Source: Paraburkholderia unamae
GTDB lineage: Bacteria; Pseudomonadota; Gammaproteobacteria; Burkholderiales; Burkholderiaceae
Assembly (NCBI RefSeq): GCF_003268775.1
Contig: NZ_QLSU01000018.1
Location: 1-64,000 of the forward strand
Direction of reading: 5' to 3'
Length of the DNA: 64,000 nucleotides
Shown here: one piece after another, positions 1 to 8,538 of the stretch
How positions within the stretch are numbered: the stretch's first letter is position 1
Layout of the letters: each line of letters starts with the position of its first letter
Position numbers and translations under genes: made by a program
Notes under the pieces: model-generated
Seen by the model: only the letters and a program-made list of their open reading frames with translations
Told to the model about the DNA's origin: nothing
Databases searched by the model: none

Positions 1-4
1 GATT

Positions 5-295
5 GTGCAATGCTGGCAGCGAGCCTGGGAGCACGTCACGCCGTTCTTCGTGTTTCCACCCGAGATTCGACGGGTTGTGTACACGACCAACGCCATTGAG
101 AGTCTGAACATGCAGCTACGCAAGATCATCAAGACCCGGGGCCACTTCCCCACCGACGAGGCTGCCATCAAACTACTCTGGCTGGCGCTGCGCAATGTGC
201 TGGCCAAGTCGGTACGGGCAACCTTCGACTGGAAATCCGCGATGAACCAGTTTGCCATCCTGTTTGGCGAGCGCTTTACGCTCGCCCGAGGTTAG
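5..295 (+). mobile_element. IS256-family transposase, C-terminal fragment cut by window edge
   Basis: This is the last 96 or so residues of a mutator-type (IS256 family) DDE transposase. The motif TTNAIESLNMQLRKIIKTRG at about residues 27-46 is the conserved C-terminal block of the family. The open frame probably continues left of the window, so the Met used here is internal. The gene ends at a TAG at 293-295. The 40 or so bases after the stop probably include the right terminal inverted repeat of the element, but with only one end visible the repeat cannot be defined. Whether the copy is intact cannot be judged. Confidence 0.88.
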
Positions 296-347
296 GATCT
301 GTTAAACCGCCTTGCACACAAAAATGCGGATAGGTTCCTTTCTTTTG

Positions 348-381
348 CCTACTTTTCTTTGCCGCTGCAAAGAAAAGTAGG
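348..381. repeat. 15-bp perfect palindromic hairpin (intergenic repeat)
   Basis: Left arm CCTACTTTTCTTTGC (348-362), four-base loop CGCT, right arm GCAAAGAAAAGTAGG (367-381). A second small hairpin, GCCCC-N5-GGGGC, follows at 386-400. From memory this pyrimidine/purine palindrome resembles a dispersed intergenic element of Burkholderia-group genomes. It lies between the IS256 end and the 3' end of the mfnE-like gene and may act as a bidirectional transcription stop. Confidence 0.6.
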
Positions 382-466
382 TGCCGCCCCGCACAGGGGC
401 AACCCTGGCAGACCGACACGAAAACAAGAAAACGCGAAAAAAAAGAAAGCACGAAAAACAAAAAAA

Positions 467-1057
467 TCAAGCCACAGGCGCATTAAGCAACCGATCCCGC
501 ATCAACTCCACATGATCCTTATTAAACAGCTCAACCACATAATTAGCTTCCCTAACATAATCGACAAACCGCCGATCCACCACCCCCGAAGCGGCAAGCA
601 CCTCCAGCCCCTCATCCCCATCCAGCGGACAAGACTTCACCACAATCAGCCGCTCGGCATTGAGCATGGTAGAAAGCCAGGCGGCGAGGCTATCCGACGT
701 GGTATCCCAGTTGCTCATCGCATCGGGCGTCTCGCGCATGAGCGCGGTCGGCACCCACACTGCCACATGCCCATCGCGCAACGCACGCCGGATCTTCGCC
801 TCACTCGTGGCGAGCACCAGCTCGGGCAAGAGCCCTTGCATAAGCAGCGCATACTGCGCCATGGCAAGCAGACACATGTTGTGCGCAGCCAGATCGTCGA
901 AGCGCCACTCGCTCTGATATTGCCGCACCCTGTCCGCGAAATCGCCCCCGCCGGGCACAATGACGATACGCCCGCCCCCCACTTCGCACAGTTCGGTGAG
1001 CCACTGGCGTAGCATCGGCTCGTGACTCAGGCTGCCCCCGATCTTGACCACCCACAT
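467..1057 (-). CDS. Amino-acid-kinase-family protein of the H4MPT/methylofuran cluster (MfnE-like)
   Basis: This 196-aa protein belongs to the aspartate/glutamate/uridylate kinase fold. VVKIGGSL at residues 3-10 is the phosphate-binding start and VPGGGDFADRVR at about 34-45 the second glycine-rich loop. In methanogens MfnE, a kinase of this fold, phosphorylates aminomethylfuran-methyl phosphate during methanofuran synthesis. The next genes match MfnF and MfnD, so a role in making the methylofuran carried by the Fhc complex is likely, though inferred. I chose ATG 1057 because GAGG lies 9 nt upstream; ATG 1072 has no such site. It is last in a leftward operon, 66 nt after the mfnF-like gene. 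Confidence 0.8.
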   Translation of the reverse strand: MWVVKIGGSLSHEPMLRQWLTELCEVGGGRIVIVPGGGDFADRVRQYQSEWRFDDLAAHNMCLLAMAQYALLMQGLLPELVLATSEAKIRRALRDGHVAVWVPTALMRETPDAMSNWDTTSDSLAAWLSTMLNAERLIVVKSCPLDGDEGLEVLAASGVVDRRFVDYVREANYVVELFNKDHVELMRDRLLNAPVA

Positions 1058-1123
1058 GATCGTTGTCCTCATTTCCGGTTAACCGCGGTTGGCCCGCGTT
1101 TGCCTGCCTGCTTGTCCGTATCC

Positions 1124-2257
1124 TCATGCGGCCCGCGACGGCGCAGCGCCGCCCGCGTGTCGATCTTGCACCGCAAGCAGCGCAACAGCCACGCTCGGCG
1201 CGCACGTCGCGGCCCACTGCGCTTCGTCCGCGCGCTCGCCCGCTCCCACGGCAAGCGCGCCGAAATCCACATAGCCGCGCGCCGCCTCGCGCGCCAGCGC
1301 CGCCGCGAGAAAGCGTCCGCAACCCGCACCGACCAGCGGCGCGCGCGCAAGCGCCGGATGCGCCGCCGTGACGCGCGCGAGATTTGCGCCGATCTCGCGC
1401 ATCTGCTGCTCGCGCCAGCGCTGCGCGAATGCACGCCATTGAATGTCGCTCGCCTCGTCGGCGTCGCGCCCGATCATGCGCGCGATGCGCGTGCGGCTCG
1501 CGGCTTGCGTCTTCGCTCCGTTGTCGGCGGCCGGGTACTGGTCGTAGTGCGCGGCCAGTTCGCCCGTGAGCCGGTAGACGTCGGCCGTGGTCGCGAACCA
1601 TTCGTTCATCACGTTCACCTGCGCGCCCGCGAATTCGATGCGCTGCGCGAGCGCGCACAACGGCGTGCGCACCACGCCCTGGTAGACGAGTTCGCCGCTG
1701 GCGAGCCGCCCGGCGTCGGTCGCGGCGCGCGCGGCCACGCGGCCGTCCACGATCGGAATGAGGTCGGTCGTCGTGCTGCCGATGTCGACCAGCAGCGCGT
1801 CGGGCACGCGCGTCGCGACCCAGCACGCGGTGGCGAGCCAGTTCGCCGAGGCAACACTGCGCCAGCCGGCCGCGCAGGCGCTCGCGCCGAGCCAGCCCGC
1901 CTCGCCCGCGTAGAACGAGAGGTTTGGGCCGAGCCGCTGCGCGAGCGCCGCAACGATTTCGCGCACGCCCTGCGCGCGGTTCTCGAACAGATCGACCATC
2001 TCGCCCGTCATCGTCACCACGTGCCGCGCGCCGCGCGAGCGTGCGGCGGGCCAGCGCGCAAGCACGAGGTCGATGGTGTGCGCGAGATGATCGAGTCCCT
2101 GCCACAGCGGACACGCCCATTGCGCGACGTCGAGCACGCCGCCGCCGGCGTTGGTCATCGCCACTTTCACATGCGCGCCGCCCACGTCCCAGCCGAACGT
2201 CGCCGCGGCGGTCCCGGTCTCCATGCTCGCCTCGCCCGTCTCGACCGACGCGCTCAT
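1124..2257 (-). CDS. H4MPT-linked C1-transfer protein, hydantoinase/ASKHA-like (MfnF-like)
   Basis: A 377-aa protein of the family annotated as probable H4MPT-linked C1 transfer pathway protein. It has ASKHA-type nucleotide-binding signatures: GWDVGGAHVKVAM at about residues 22-34 and DIGSTTTDLIPI in the middle. The methanogen homologue MfnF joins the aminomethylfuran phosphate to gamma-glutamyltyramine in methanofuran synthesis. The ATG at 2257 overlaps the stop of the mfnD-like gene (ATGA), which points to translational coupling. The N-terminal 20 residues (Thr/Glu/Ala-rich) are poorly conserved in style and the real start could be slightly internal. It probably acts in the cytoplasm on a methylofuran precursor. 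Confidence 0.8.
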   Translation of the reverse strand: MSASVETGEASMETGTAAATFGWDVGGAHVKVAMTNAGGGVLDVAQWACPLWQGLDHLAHTIDLVLARWPAARSRGARHVVTMTGEMVDLFENRAQGVREIVAALAQRLGPNLSFYAGEAGWLGASACAAGWRSVASANWLATACWVATRVPDALLVDIGSTTTDLIPIVDGRVAARAATDAGRLASGELVYQGVVRTPLCALAQRIEFAGAQVNVMNEWFATTADVYRLTGELAAHYDQYPAADNGAKTQAASRTRIARMIGRDADEASDIQWRAFAQRWREQQMREIGANLARVTAAHPALARAPLVGAGCGRFLAAALAREAARGYVDFGALAVGAGERADEAQWAATCAPSVAVALLAVQDRHAGGAAPSRAA

Positions 2258-3369
2258 GGCCGCGCTCCACACATCGGCTGCGCGACGGCGCAGGCGTGCG
2301 CGTCGTCGCGGCCACCGAGGCGCACCCCGTGCGTCGCCAGCAGGACGGGCGCGAGATTCGTGCCGAGCGCCGCCGAAAGCCCCGCATAGGCCACCGTCAA
2401 GCGCGGATTCACCTCGATCACCACCGGCCCGCGCGCCGGATGCCACACCACGTCGATCCCGGCGAAGCCGCGCAGGCCCGGCAACGCCTGCGCCACGCGT
2501 TGCGCGAGCGCGGCAAGCGCGCGTCCCTTGTCGCTCGACAGCGCGATCTCGTTCAGGCTCACGCCGTCGAACTCCACCACCGAAGCGGCGCGCGAGCCCG
2601 GTTCACCCGATCCACCCGCTTCGCCTGCGTCGCACATCGGGCTCACGCCGATCTGCTGCCGGTTGATGCTCACGACTTCCGCGCGCCCGTTCTCGCAGAT
2701 CAGCGAGAGACTGAGCGGCTCGCCATCCACCCAGGCCTGAAGCACGGGGTTGCGCGCGGCCGCGGCGCGCGCTTCGTATTCGGCGCAGGCGTCGGCGAAG
2801 TCGTCGAAAACAAAGGTGTCGAGGCCGCCCGCGCCGTCGTCGGGCTTCACCACCCAGCGCCCGCCCTGGTTCGCCGCGTGCTCGACGGGTTCGCCTGGCT
2901 CACCTGGCTCGACGGCGGGCGTCGTCGCAATGCCGTGCGCCGCGAGGCACGCGGCCGTGGCGCTCTTGCTCGACGCCACGCGAATCGCCTCCTTCGCGCA
3001 ACCAAGCCAGCGCGCCGCGCCCACGGCGTCGTGCAGGCGCAGCAGCAAGCCGTCGCATTCGGGGGCGATGACCCAGGCATAATCGTGCTCGCGCGCAGCA
3101 CGGGCGACGAAGGCGGTCATCGACTCGCCCGGCGCCGCCTTGCAGTGCGCAAGCGCGGGGTCGAGCGTTTCGAAGCGCGAGCTCGCCACGCTCACCGTCA
3201 CGCCGTCGAGCGCGCGCAGGTCGTTCGCGAGCGCGTCGCGCATCACCCGCCCCTCGACGATCAGCGCGCTCAGGTCGGCGAGGCTGCCTGCGCCCGCGTG
3301 CGCCGGGTCGATGCCGCCGCCGGTGAGATACTCGAACACAAAGATCTTGGTCAAAGGATGCGTCCTCAT
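2254..3369 (-). CDS. ATP-grasp ligase of the methylofuran cluster (MfnD-like)
   Basis: A 371-aa ATP-grasp protein. It starts KIFVFEYLTGGG and carries the ATP-grasp signatures WVVKPDDGAGG in the middle and GFAGIDVVWHP...VIEVNPRLTVAYAGLS near the C-terminus. Methanogen MfnD is an ATP-grasp tyramine-glutamate ligase; the bacterial methylofuran tail is also tyramine plus glutamates, so a glutamate-ligase role fits but is inferred. Three Pro/Glu/Gly-rich patches arise from 9-bp repeats (for example 2888-2914). The ATG at 3369 shares CATG with the ATG of the divergent hisA-like gene. An in-frame TTG at 3354 has GAGGA 8 nt upstream and may be the true start. Confidence 0.78.
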   Translation of the reverse strand: MRTHPLTKIFVFEYLTGGGIDPAHAGAGSLADLSALIVEGRVMRDALANDLRALDGVTVSVASSRFETLDPALAHCKAAPGESMTAFVARAAREHDYAWVIAPECDGLLLRLHDAVGAARWLGCAKEAIRVASSKSATAACLAAHGIATTPAVEPGEPGEPVEHAANQGGRWVVKPDDGAGGLDTFVFDDFADACAEYEARAAAARNPVLQAWVDGEPLSLSLICENGRAEVVSINRQQIGVSPMCDAGEAGGSGEPGSRAASVVEFDGVSLNEIALSSDKGRALAALAQRVAQALPGLRGFAGIDVVWHPARGPVVIEVNPRLTVAYAGLSAALGTNLAPVLLATHGVRLGGRDDAHACAVAQPMCGARP

Positions 3370-4150
3370 GCAGGTGATACCGGTTCTCGATCTGCTCGAC
3401 GGCCACGTCGTGCGCGCGGTGCGCGGCGAGCGCACGCGCTACCTGCCCGTGCGCTCGGCGCTCGCGGCCACCAGCGCGCCGCTTCCCGTCGCCCGCGCGC
3501 TCCTTGCCGCAAGCGGCGCGCGCACGCTCTATGTCGCCGACCTCGGCGCAATCCTCCTGCGCGGCGCGCACGTCGAAGCGCTCGCCGCACTGCGCGCCGC
3601 CCTGCCCGGCGGCGAAATCTGGCTCGACGCGGGCTATGCCGATTACGCGTCGATGCAGGCGCTGTTCGAGCGCATCGAGCAGCACGTCCAGCTCATCCGG
3701 CGCGATCGCGACGACTCGCGCGACCGATCGCACAACGACCCGCGAACCACCGATCCCGCCACGCTCGTCCCGGTGTTCGGCACCGAGTCGCTGCGCGACG
3801 CGCAAGCGCTGCGCAGCGCCGAAGCCGCCGGTCTCGCGCCCATCCTCTCGCTCGACCATCGCGCGGGCCGGCGCCTCGACGCCGGCGGCGTCGAACTCGC
3901 GCCCGCCGCGTGGCCGGGCCGGGTCATCGCCATGACGCTCGACCAGGTCGGCAGCTACGACGGTCCCGACTTCGCCACCTTCGAACGCATTCGCGCCGCC
4001 GCGCCCGCGCATACCGGCGTGATCGGCGCGGGCGGCGTGCGCCATCGCGACGACGTGGCCGCGGCGGCCCAGGCGGGCGCATCGGCCTGGCTCGTGGCTT
4101 CCGCGCTGCACGACGGCCGCCTCGGCGCGCCGCTCGCCGGTTTCGCCTAG
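3368..4150 (+). CDS. HisA/HisF-related TIM-barrel protein of the methylofuran cluster
   Basis: A 260-aa (beta/alpha)8 protein of the hisA/hisF-related family seen in archaea and in methylotrophs with H4MPT enzymes. Visible landmarks are VIPVLDLLDGHVVRAVRG at the N-terminus (HisA phosphate-loop style) and GVIGAGGVRHRDDVAAAAQAGASAWL near the end, the second phosphate-binding glycine loop. It is not HisA itself: the neighbours are not his genes. A step in methylofuran synthesis is the usual inference. The ATG at 3368 has AAGGA 9 nt upstream. It faces away from mfnDFE and is followed by a 356-nt gap before fhcB. Confidence 0.78.
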   Translation: MQVIPVLDLLDGHVVRAVRGERTRYLPVRSALAATSAPLPVARALLAASGARTLYVADLGAILLRGAHVEALAALRAALPGGEIWLDAGYADYASMQALFERIEQHVQLIRRDRDDSRDRSHNDPRTTDPATLVPVFGTESLRDAQALRSAEAAGLAPILSLDHRAGRRLDAGGVELAPAAWPGRVIAMTLDQVGSYDGPDFATFERIRAAAPAHTGVIGAGGVRHRDDVAAAAQAGASAWLVASALHDGRLGAPLAGFA

Positions 4151-4506
4151 CCGATCCATACAAATTCCATGCCACTCTTGCAGCACCTTGCTTGTGTAAG
4201 CCTGTAGCAAGCCGCTGTGACACTCTGTTGCAGAACGGCACACACGCGTTGTGGCATGCAACACCTCGCGCGAGGTCGCACCGCGCAAAAGTGCTCGCTC
4301 GTACGGATTCGATGAGGGACGCGGCGCGCTAACGGAACGGCCACCTGCGCGCCGGGTGCGAAGCGCAATTCGTGCAACTCGCCCGCGCGTCTTGTGTCAT
4401 CGCCCGCGAGCGAGGCACAACGTCCCGCCCGGCGCGCCTCGCGTGCGGGCCGCCTCACTCGCGGTAGCGAGCGCTGCATCGGCATGGAGCTTGCTTGAAG
4501 GGCCCC
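4151..4506. promoter_or_regulatory. Gap between hisA-like gene and fhcB, likely fhc operon promoter region
   Basis: I see no convincing gene here. A 14-bp perfect palindrome ACCTCGCGCGAGGT sits at 4263-4276. An imperfect inverted pair CTTGCT/AGCAAG spans 4187-4211. Two similar CTCTTGCAG/CTCTGTTGCAG segments lie at 4175-4183 and 4223-4233. The long gap before the first fhc gene and the symmetric site suggest a regulated promoter, but I could not place -35 and -10 boxes with confidence. Confidence 0.4.
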
Positions 4507-5865
4507 ATGCATCTCTCGCCCACCGCCCCTTCGTCCACGCGCCTATCGGATGCCGCCAGACCCGCCGCGTCGATCACGCGCGACTGGACCTGCCCGTTCT
4601 GCGCGCTGCTGTGCGACGACCTCGCGATCGAGTCGCACGAGGGCGGCAGGCTCGCCGCGCCCGCCGCGAACTGCCCGCGTCTCGCGCAGGCGCTCGCGTG
4701 CTACGGCGAGGCGGACGCGCGCGGCCGCTGTAGCGTGGGCGCGAACGACACCGATCTCGACACTGCGCTCACGCACGCCGCCCAACTGCTTGCCAAGGCG
4801 CAGCGGCCCCTGTTCGGCTCGCTCGCGACCGACGTGGCGGGTGCGCGCGCGCTCTACACGCTGGCCGCCGGATGCGGCGCCATCCTGGACCATCTGCACG
4901 GCGACGCGCTGAGCGCGGCCACCCTCGCGTTGCAGGATCGCGGCGCGTTCTTCACGACGCTCTCCGAAGTGCGCACGCGCGCGGACCTGGTCGTGTTCTT
5001 CGGTTGCCAGCCTTCGCGGCGCTATCCGCGGTTCTTCGAGCGCACGCTGGCGGCAAGCCCGATGGCGCGCGATCTCGTGTTCGTCGGCTGCGAGCCGGAC
5101 GTGGCGGCGCCCGGCCTTGCGCAGGCGCGCGTCGAAGCGATCCTGCCCGACGCCGATCCCTTCGATACGCTCGCCCTCTGGTCCGCACTCAGCGAAGGGC
5201 GCGCGCCGGGTGCGCTGCGCGGCGGCGCCGCGCATCCGGCCGACGCCGCCGGCACGCTCGCCGCGTTGCAGGCGCGCATCGCGGCGGCGCGTTACACCGT
5301 GCTCGTGTACGAGCCCGCCGCGCTGCCCGGCCCGCATGCGGCGCTGTTGATCGAGGCCTTGCACCGTATCGTCAAGGCGGCCAATCGCACGGTGCGCGCG
5401 GGCTGTCTCGCGCTCGGCGGCGACGAAGGCGCACTGAGCGTGAACCAGACCGTGACCTGGCTCTCGGGCCTGCCGCTGCGCACGCACGTAGCGGCGCCGC
5501 TGGATCACAATCCTCACCGCTATCGCACCGCGCGGCTGCTCGCCAACGGCGAGATCGACGCGCTGCTGTGGGTGGCGAGCTTCGCACCGCCCGCCGCGCT
5601 ACCCGAGATATCCGGCGACCTTCCCGCGATCGTGCTCGGCCATCCCGCGCTGGCGCAAGCGGCGAAGGCGCGCGGCGGGGCCACCGTCTTCATTCCGGTC
5701 GCCACGCCCGGCATCGACTGCGGCGGCCATCTGTTTCGCACCGACGGCCCGGTCGTCACGCCGCTCGCCGCCGCGCGCCGCGCCCCGCTCCCCTCGGTGG
5801 CCACGGTCGTCGCGCAACTCACGGCGAGGCTGAACGCAGAGCGCACCGCGCAGGAGCAGCCATGA
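4507..5865 (+). CDS. fhcB: Formyltransferase/hydrolase complex subunit B
   Basis: FhcB, 452 aa, is homologous to the molybdopterin subunit of formylmethanofuran dehydrogenase. In bacterial Fhc complexes this subunit has lost redox chemistry and is mainly structural. The N-terminus has CPFCALLCDDL (about residues 30-40), typical of the family. Order B-A-D-C with ATGA junctions supports one complex that turns formyl-H4MPT into formate through protein-bound methylofuran. I prefer ATG 4507, which has GAAGGG just upstream; TTG 4495 is an alternative in the same frame. Confidence 0.88.
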   Translation: MHLSPTAPSSTRLSDAARPAASITRDWTCPFCALLCDDLAIESHEGGRLAAPAANCPRLAQALACYGEADARGRCSVGANDTDLDTALTHAAQLLAKAQRPLFGSLATDVAGARALYTLAAGCGAILDHLHGDALSAATLALQDRGAFFTTLSEVRTRADLVVFFGCQPSRRYPRFFERTLAASPMARDLVFVGCEPDVAAPGLAQARVEAILPDADPFDTLALWSALSEGRAPGALRGGAAHPADAAGTLAALQARIAAARYTVLVYEPAALPGPHAALLIEALHRIVKAANRTVRAGCLALGGDEGALSVNQTVTWLSGLPLRTHVAAPLDHNPHRYRTARLLANGEIDALLWVASFAPPAALPEISGDLPAIVLGHPALAQAAKARGGATVFIPVATPGIDCGGHLFRTDGPVVTPLAAARRAPLPSVATVVAQLTARLNAERTAQEQP

Positions 5866-7544
5866 GTCTCGTGCGACTCAAGGGCGGCACGCTCTACGAC
5901 CCCGCCAACGGCGTGAACGGCGAACGCCGCGACCTCGCGTTTCGCGACGGCCGCATCGTCGATGTCCCCGCCGCCATGCCCGCCGCGCGCGAATTCGACG
6001 CCACCGGCATGATCGTGATGGCAGGCGGCATCGACATGCATTCGCACATCGGCGGCGGCAAGACCAATCTCTCGCGGCTGCTGCTGCCCGAGGATCATCG
6101 CGACAGTGCCCCGCGCGAAGCGGGCGACACAAGCGGCCGCTATCTCAAGCTGCCCTCGTGCGGCACCTGCGCGCCCGGCACGCTCGCGACCGGCTACCGC
6201 TATGCGGAAATGGGCTACACGGCCGCGTTCGAGCCCGCGATGATGCCCTCCAACGCGCGCCACACGCACCTCGAAATGGGCGACACGCCGATCATCGATC
6301 ACGGCGCTTACGTGATGCTCGGCAACGACGAACTGTTCCTGCAACTGCTCGCCGCGCGTGACAGCTTCGAGCGCCTGCGCGACTACGTGGGCTGGACGAT
6401 GCACGCGAGCAAGGCGCTCGGCGTGAAGGTGGTCAATCCGGGCGGCATCTCGGCGTTCAAGTTCAACCAGCGCTCGCTGAACGTGGACGAGCCGCACGTG
6501 CACTACGGCGTCACGCCGCGCGACGTGCTGTTCACGCTCTCCCGCGCGCTCACCGAACTGCGCGTGCCGCATCCGCTGCACGTGCACGCGAGCAACCTGG
6601 GCGTGCCCGGCAATATCGATTCGACCATCGCGACCATGGACGCCGCCGACGGTCTGCCGATCCACCTCACGCACATCCAGTTTCACAGCTACGGCACGGA
6701 AGGTCCGCGACAGTTTTCGTCGGGCGCGCAGCGCATTGCCGAAGCCGTGAATGCGCGGCCTAACGTGTCGATCGACGTGGGGCAGATCATCTTCGGGCAA
6801 ACCGTCACGGCCTCGGGTGACACCATGATGCAGTTCCGCAACACGCCGCTCGCCCGGCCGCACAAGTGGGTGGTGGGCGATATCGAGTGCGACGCGGGCT
6901 GCGGCGTGGTGCCGTTCCAGTATCGCGAGCAGAGCTACGTCAATGCGCTGCAATGGATCATCGGCCTCGAAATCTTCCTGCTGGTGGACGACCCGTGGCG
7001 CGTGGCGATGACCACCGATCATCCGAACGGCGGCCCGTTCACGAGCTACCCGCACCTCATTCGTCTGTTGATGGACAAGACGTTTCGCGACGAGCAGCTC
7101 GCGCGCCTGCACGCCGACGCGCAGGTCGCGAGCGCGCTGCCGCAACTGCAACGCGAGTTCTCGCTCTACGAGATCGCCATCATCACGCGCGCGGGCCCCG
7201 CGCGCCTGCTCGGCCTGCGCGATCGCGGCCATCTCGGCGCGGGCGCGGCGGCGGACATCGCCGTCTATCGCGACGAAGCGGACCGCGAACGCATGTTCAC
7301 GTCGCCCGCCTATGTGTTCAAGGACGGCGAACTGGTCGCGCGCGACGGCGAACTCGTCGCCGCGCCCACCGGCGGCCTCCACTACGTGAAGCCCGAGTTC
7401 GACAGCGGCATCGAAAAGACGCTGCGCGCGTATGGCGAGGCCAATCTCACGAGCAATTTCGCGCATGCCGCCATCAGCGACGACGAAGTCTGCGACTGCT
7501 GCCGTGGCGGACGGCTGCTCCCCGTCGCCTGTTTTTCGCGCTGA
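5862..7544 (+). CDS. fhcA: Formyltransferase/hydrolase complex subunit A, metal-dependent amidohydrolase
   Basis: FhcA, 560 aa, is the amidohydrolase-fold subunit that hydrolyses formyl-methylofuran to formate. The metal-binding HxH is visible at His60 and His62 in GIDMHSHIGGGKTN, followed by LLLPEDHRDS. Later blocks include HPLHVHASNLGVPGN and TTDHPNGGPFTSYPHLIRLL, which contribute further metal and active-site residues in this family. The C-terminus carries a cysteine cluster (DDEVCDCCRGG). Its ATG overlaps the fhcB stop. Length matches family members of about 550 aa. Confidence 0.93.
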   Translation: MSLVRLKGGTLYDPANGVNGERRDLAFRDGRIVDVPAAMPAAREFDATGMIVMAGGIDMHSHIGGGKTNLSRLLLPEDHRDSAPREAGDTSGRYLKLPSCGTCAPGTLATGYRYAEMGYTAAFEPAMMPSNARHTHLEMGDTPIIDHGAYVMLGNDELFLQLLAARDSFERLRDYVGWTMHASKALGVKVVNPGGISAFKFNQRSLNVDEPHVHYGVTPRDVLFTLSRALTELRVPHPLHVHASNLGVPGNIDSTIATMDAADGLPIHLTHIQFHSYGTEGPRQFSSGAQRIAEAVNARPNVSIDVGQIIFGQTVTASGDTMMQFRNTPLARPHKWVVGDIECDAGCGVVPFQYREQSYVNALQWIIGLEIFLLVDDPWRVAMTTDHPNGGPFTSYPHLIRLLMDKTFRDEQLARLHADAQVASALPQLQREFSLYEIAIITRAGPARLLGLRDRGHLGAGAAADIAVYRDEADRERMFTSPAYVFKDGELVARDGELVAAPTGGLHYVKPEFDSGIEKTLRAYGEANLTSNFAHAAISDDEVCDCCRGGRLLPVACFSR

Positions 7545-7566
7545 CACGAGACCGGAACCCGACACG

Positions 7567-8538
7567 ATGAGCGACCCGGCCACCTTGCAGATCAACGGCA
7601 CCCTGATCGACGCCACCTTCGCGGAAGCCTTTCCGATGAAGGCCACGCGCCTCGTCATCACGGCGCGCACGGCGGCGTGGGCCATGCACGCGGCCCACTC
7701 TCTCACGGGCTTCGCGACCTCGGTGATCGGCTGCGGCTGCGAGGCGGGCGTGGAGCGCGCGCTGGCGGCCGAGGAAACGCCGGACGGGCGGCCAGGCGTC
7801 GCCGTGCTGCTGTTCGCGGTGTCGTCGAAGGAATTGGCCAAACAAATCGAGCGGCGCGTCGGGCAATGCGTGCTCACCTGCCCGACCAGCGCCGTGTATG
7901 GCGGCATTGATCCGCACACGAGCCAGGCGCCGCTTTCCGATCGCGCGCCGCTTGGCAGCGGACTGCGCTTTTTCGGCGACGGCTGGCAGATCTCCAAGAT
8001 GCTCGGCACGACACGCTACTGGCGCGTGCCGGTGATGGACGGCGAGTTCGTCTGCGAGGAAGCGACGCAGACCGTGAAGGCCGTGGGCGGCGGCAACCTG
8101 ATCCTGCTCGCGCGCGACGCCGACGCCGCGCTCGACGCCGCCGAAGCCGCCGTTGCCTCCATGCGCAAGCTGCCCAATGTGATCATGCCGTTCCCCGGCG
8201 GCGTGGTGCGCTCCGGATCGAAGGTCGGCTCGAAATACAAAGGCGCCGGCGCCTCCACCAACGACGCGTTCTGCCCCACGCTCATCGGCCTTTCGGCGCG
8301 CAGCGAATTGAGCGAGGACGTGGGCTGCGTGCTCGAAATCGTGATCGACGGGCTCACGGACGCGGACGTGGGCGCGGCCATGAGCGCGGGCATCGCGGCG
8401 GCGGCCGGGCTCGGCAAGGCGGCGGGCCTGCTGCGCATTTCAGCGGGCAATTACGGCGGCAAGCTCGGGCCGTACCACTTTCATCTGCATGCGCTCGCGA
8501 ACGGAATCGGGCTCGGGCTCGACGGAGGCCGCGCATGA
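7567..8538 (+). CDS. fhcD: Formylmethanofuran:H4MPT formyltransferase (Ftr/FhcD)
   Basis: FhcD, 323 aa, moves the formyl group between tetrahydromethanopterin and methylofuran. Family signatures are MKATRLVITA near the N-terminus, TSVIGCGCEAGVE, and GSKVGSKYKGAGASTNDAFCPTL in the C-terminal half. The protein is some 20 residues longer than typical archaeal Ftr. The ATG at 7567 follows fhcA by 22 nt, and the 3' end overlaps the fhcC ATG by 4 nt. It acts as part of the cytoplasmic FhcABCD complex. Confidence 0.93.
   Translation: MSDPATLQINGTLIDATFAEAFPMKATRLVITARTAAWAMHAAHSLTGFATSVIGCGCEAGVERALAAEETPDGRPGVAVLLFAVSSKELAKQIERRVGQCVLTCPTSAVYGGIDPHTSQAPLSDRAPLGSGLRFFGDGWQISKMLGTTRYWRVPVMDGEFVCEEATQTVKAVGGGNLILLARDADAALDAAEAAVASMRKLPNVIMPFPGGVVRSGSKVGSKYKGAGASTNDAFCPTLIGLSARSELSEDVGCVLEIVIDGLTDADVGAAMSAGIAAAAGLGKAAGLLRISAGNYGGKLGPYHFHLHALANGIGLGLDGGRA

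Noticed and set aside
801..2387. A 528-codon Arg-rich open frame on the minus strand
   Set aside because: Out-of-frame shadow of the mfnE- and mfnF-like genes; composition is Arg/Ala with no motif.
4252..4270. Possible sigma-54 promoter (TGGCATGCAACACCTCGC) ahead of fhcB
   Set aside because: The GG to GC spacing is wrong for the -24/-12 consensus.
1924..4332. An 802-codon open frame on the plus strand
   Set aside because: Covers three real genes in other frames, is extremely Arg-rich and has no recognisable domain.
5520..8009. An 829-codon open frame on the minus strand
   Set aside because: Antisense to fhcA and fhcB, whose identity is certain from catalytic motifs.
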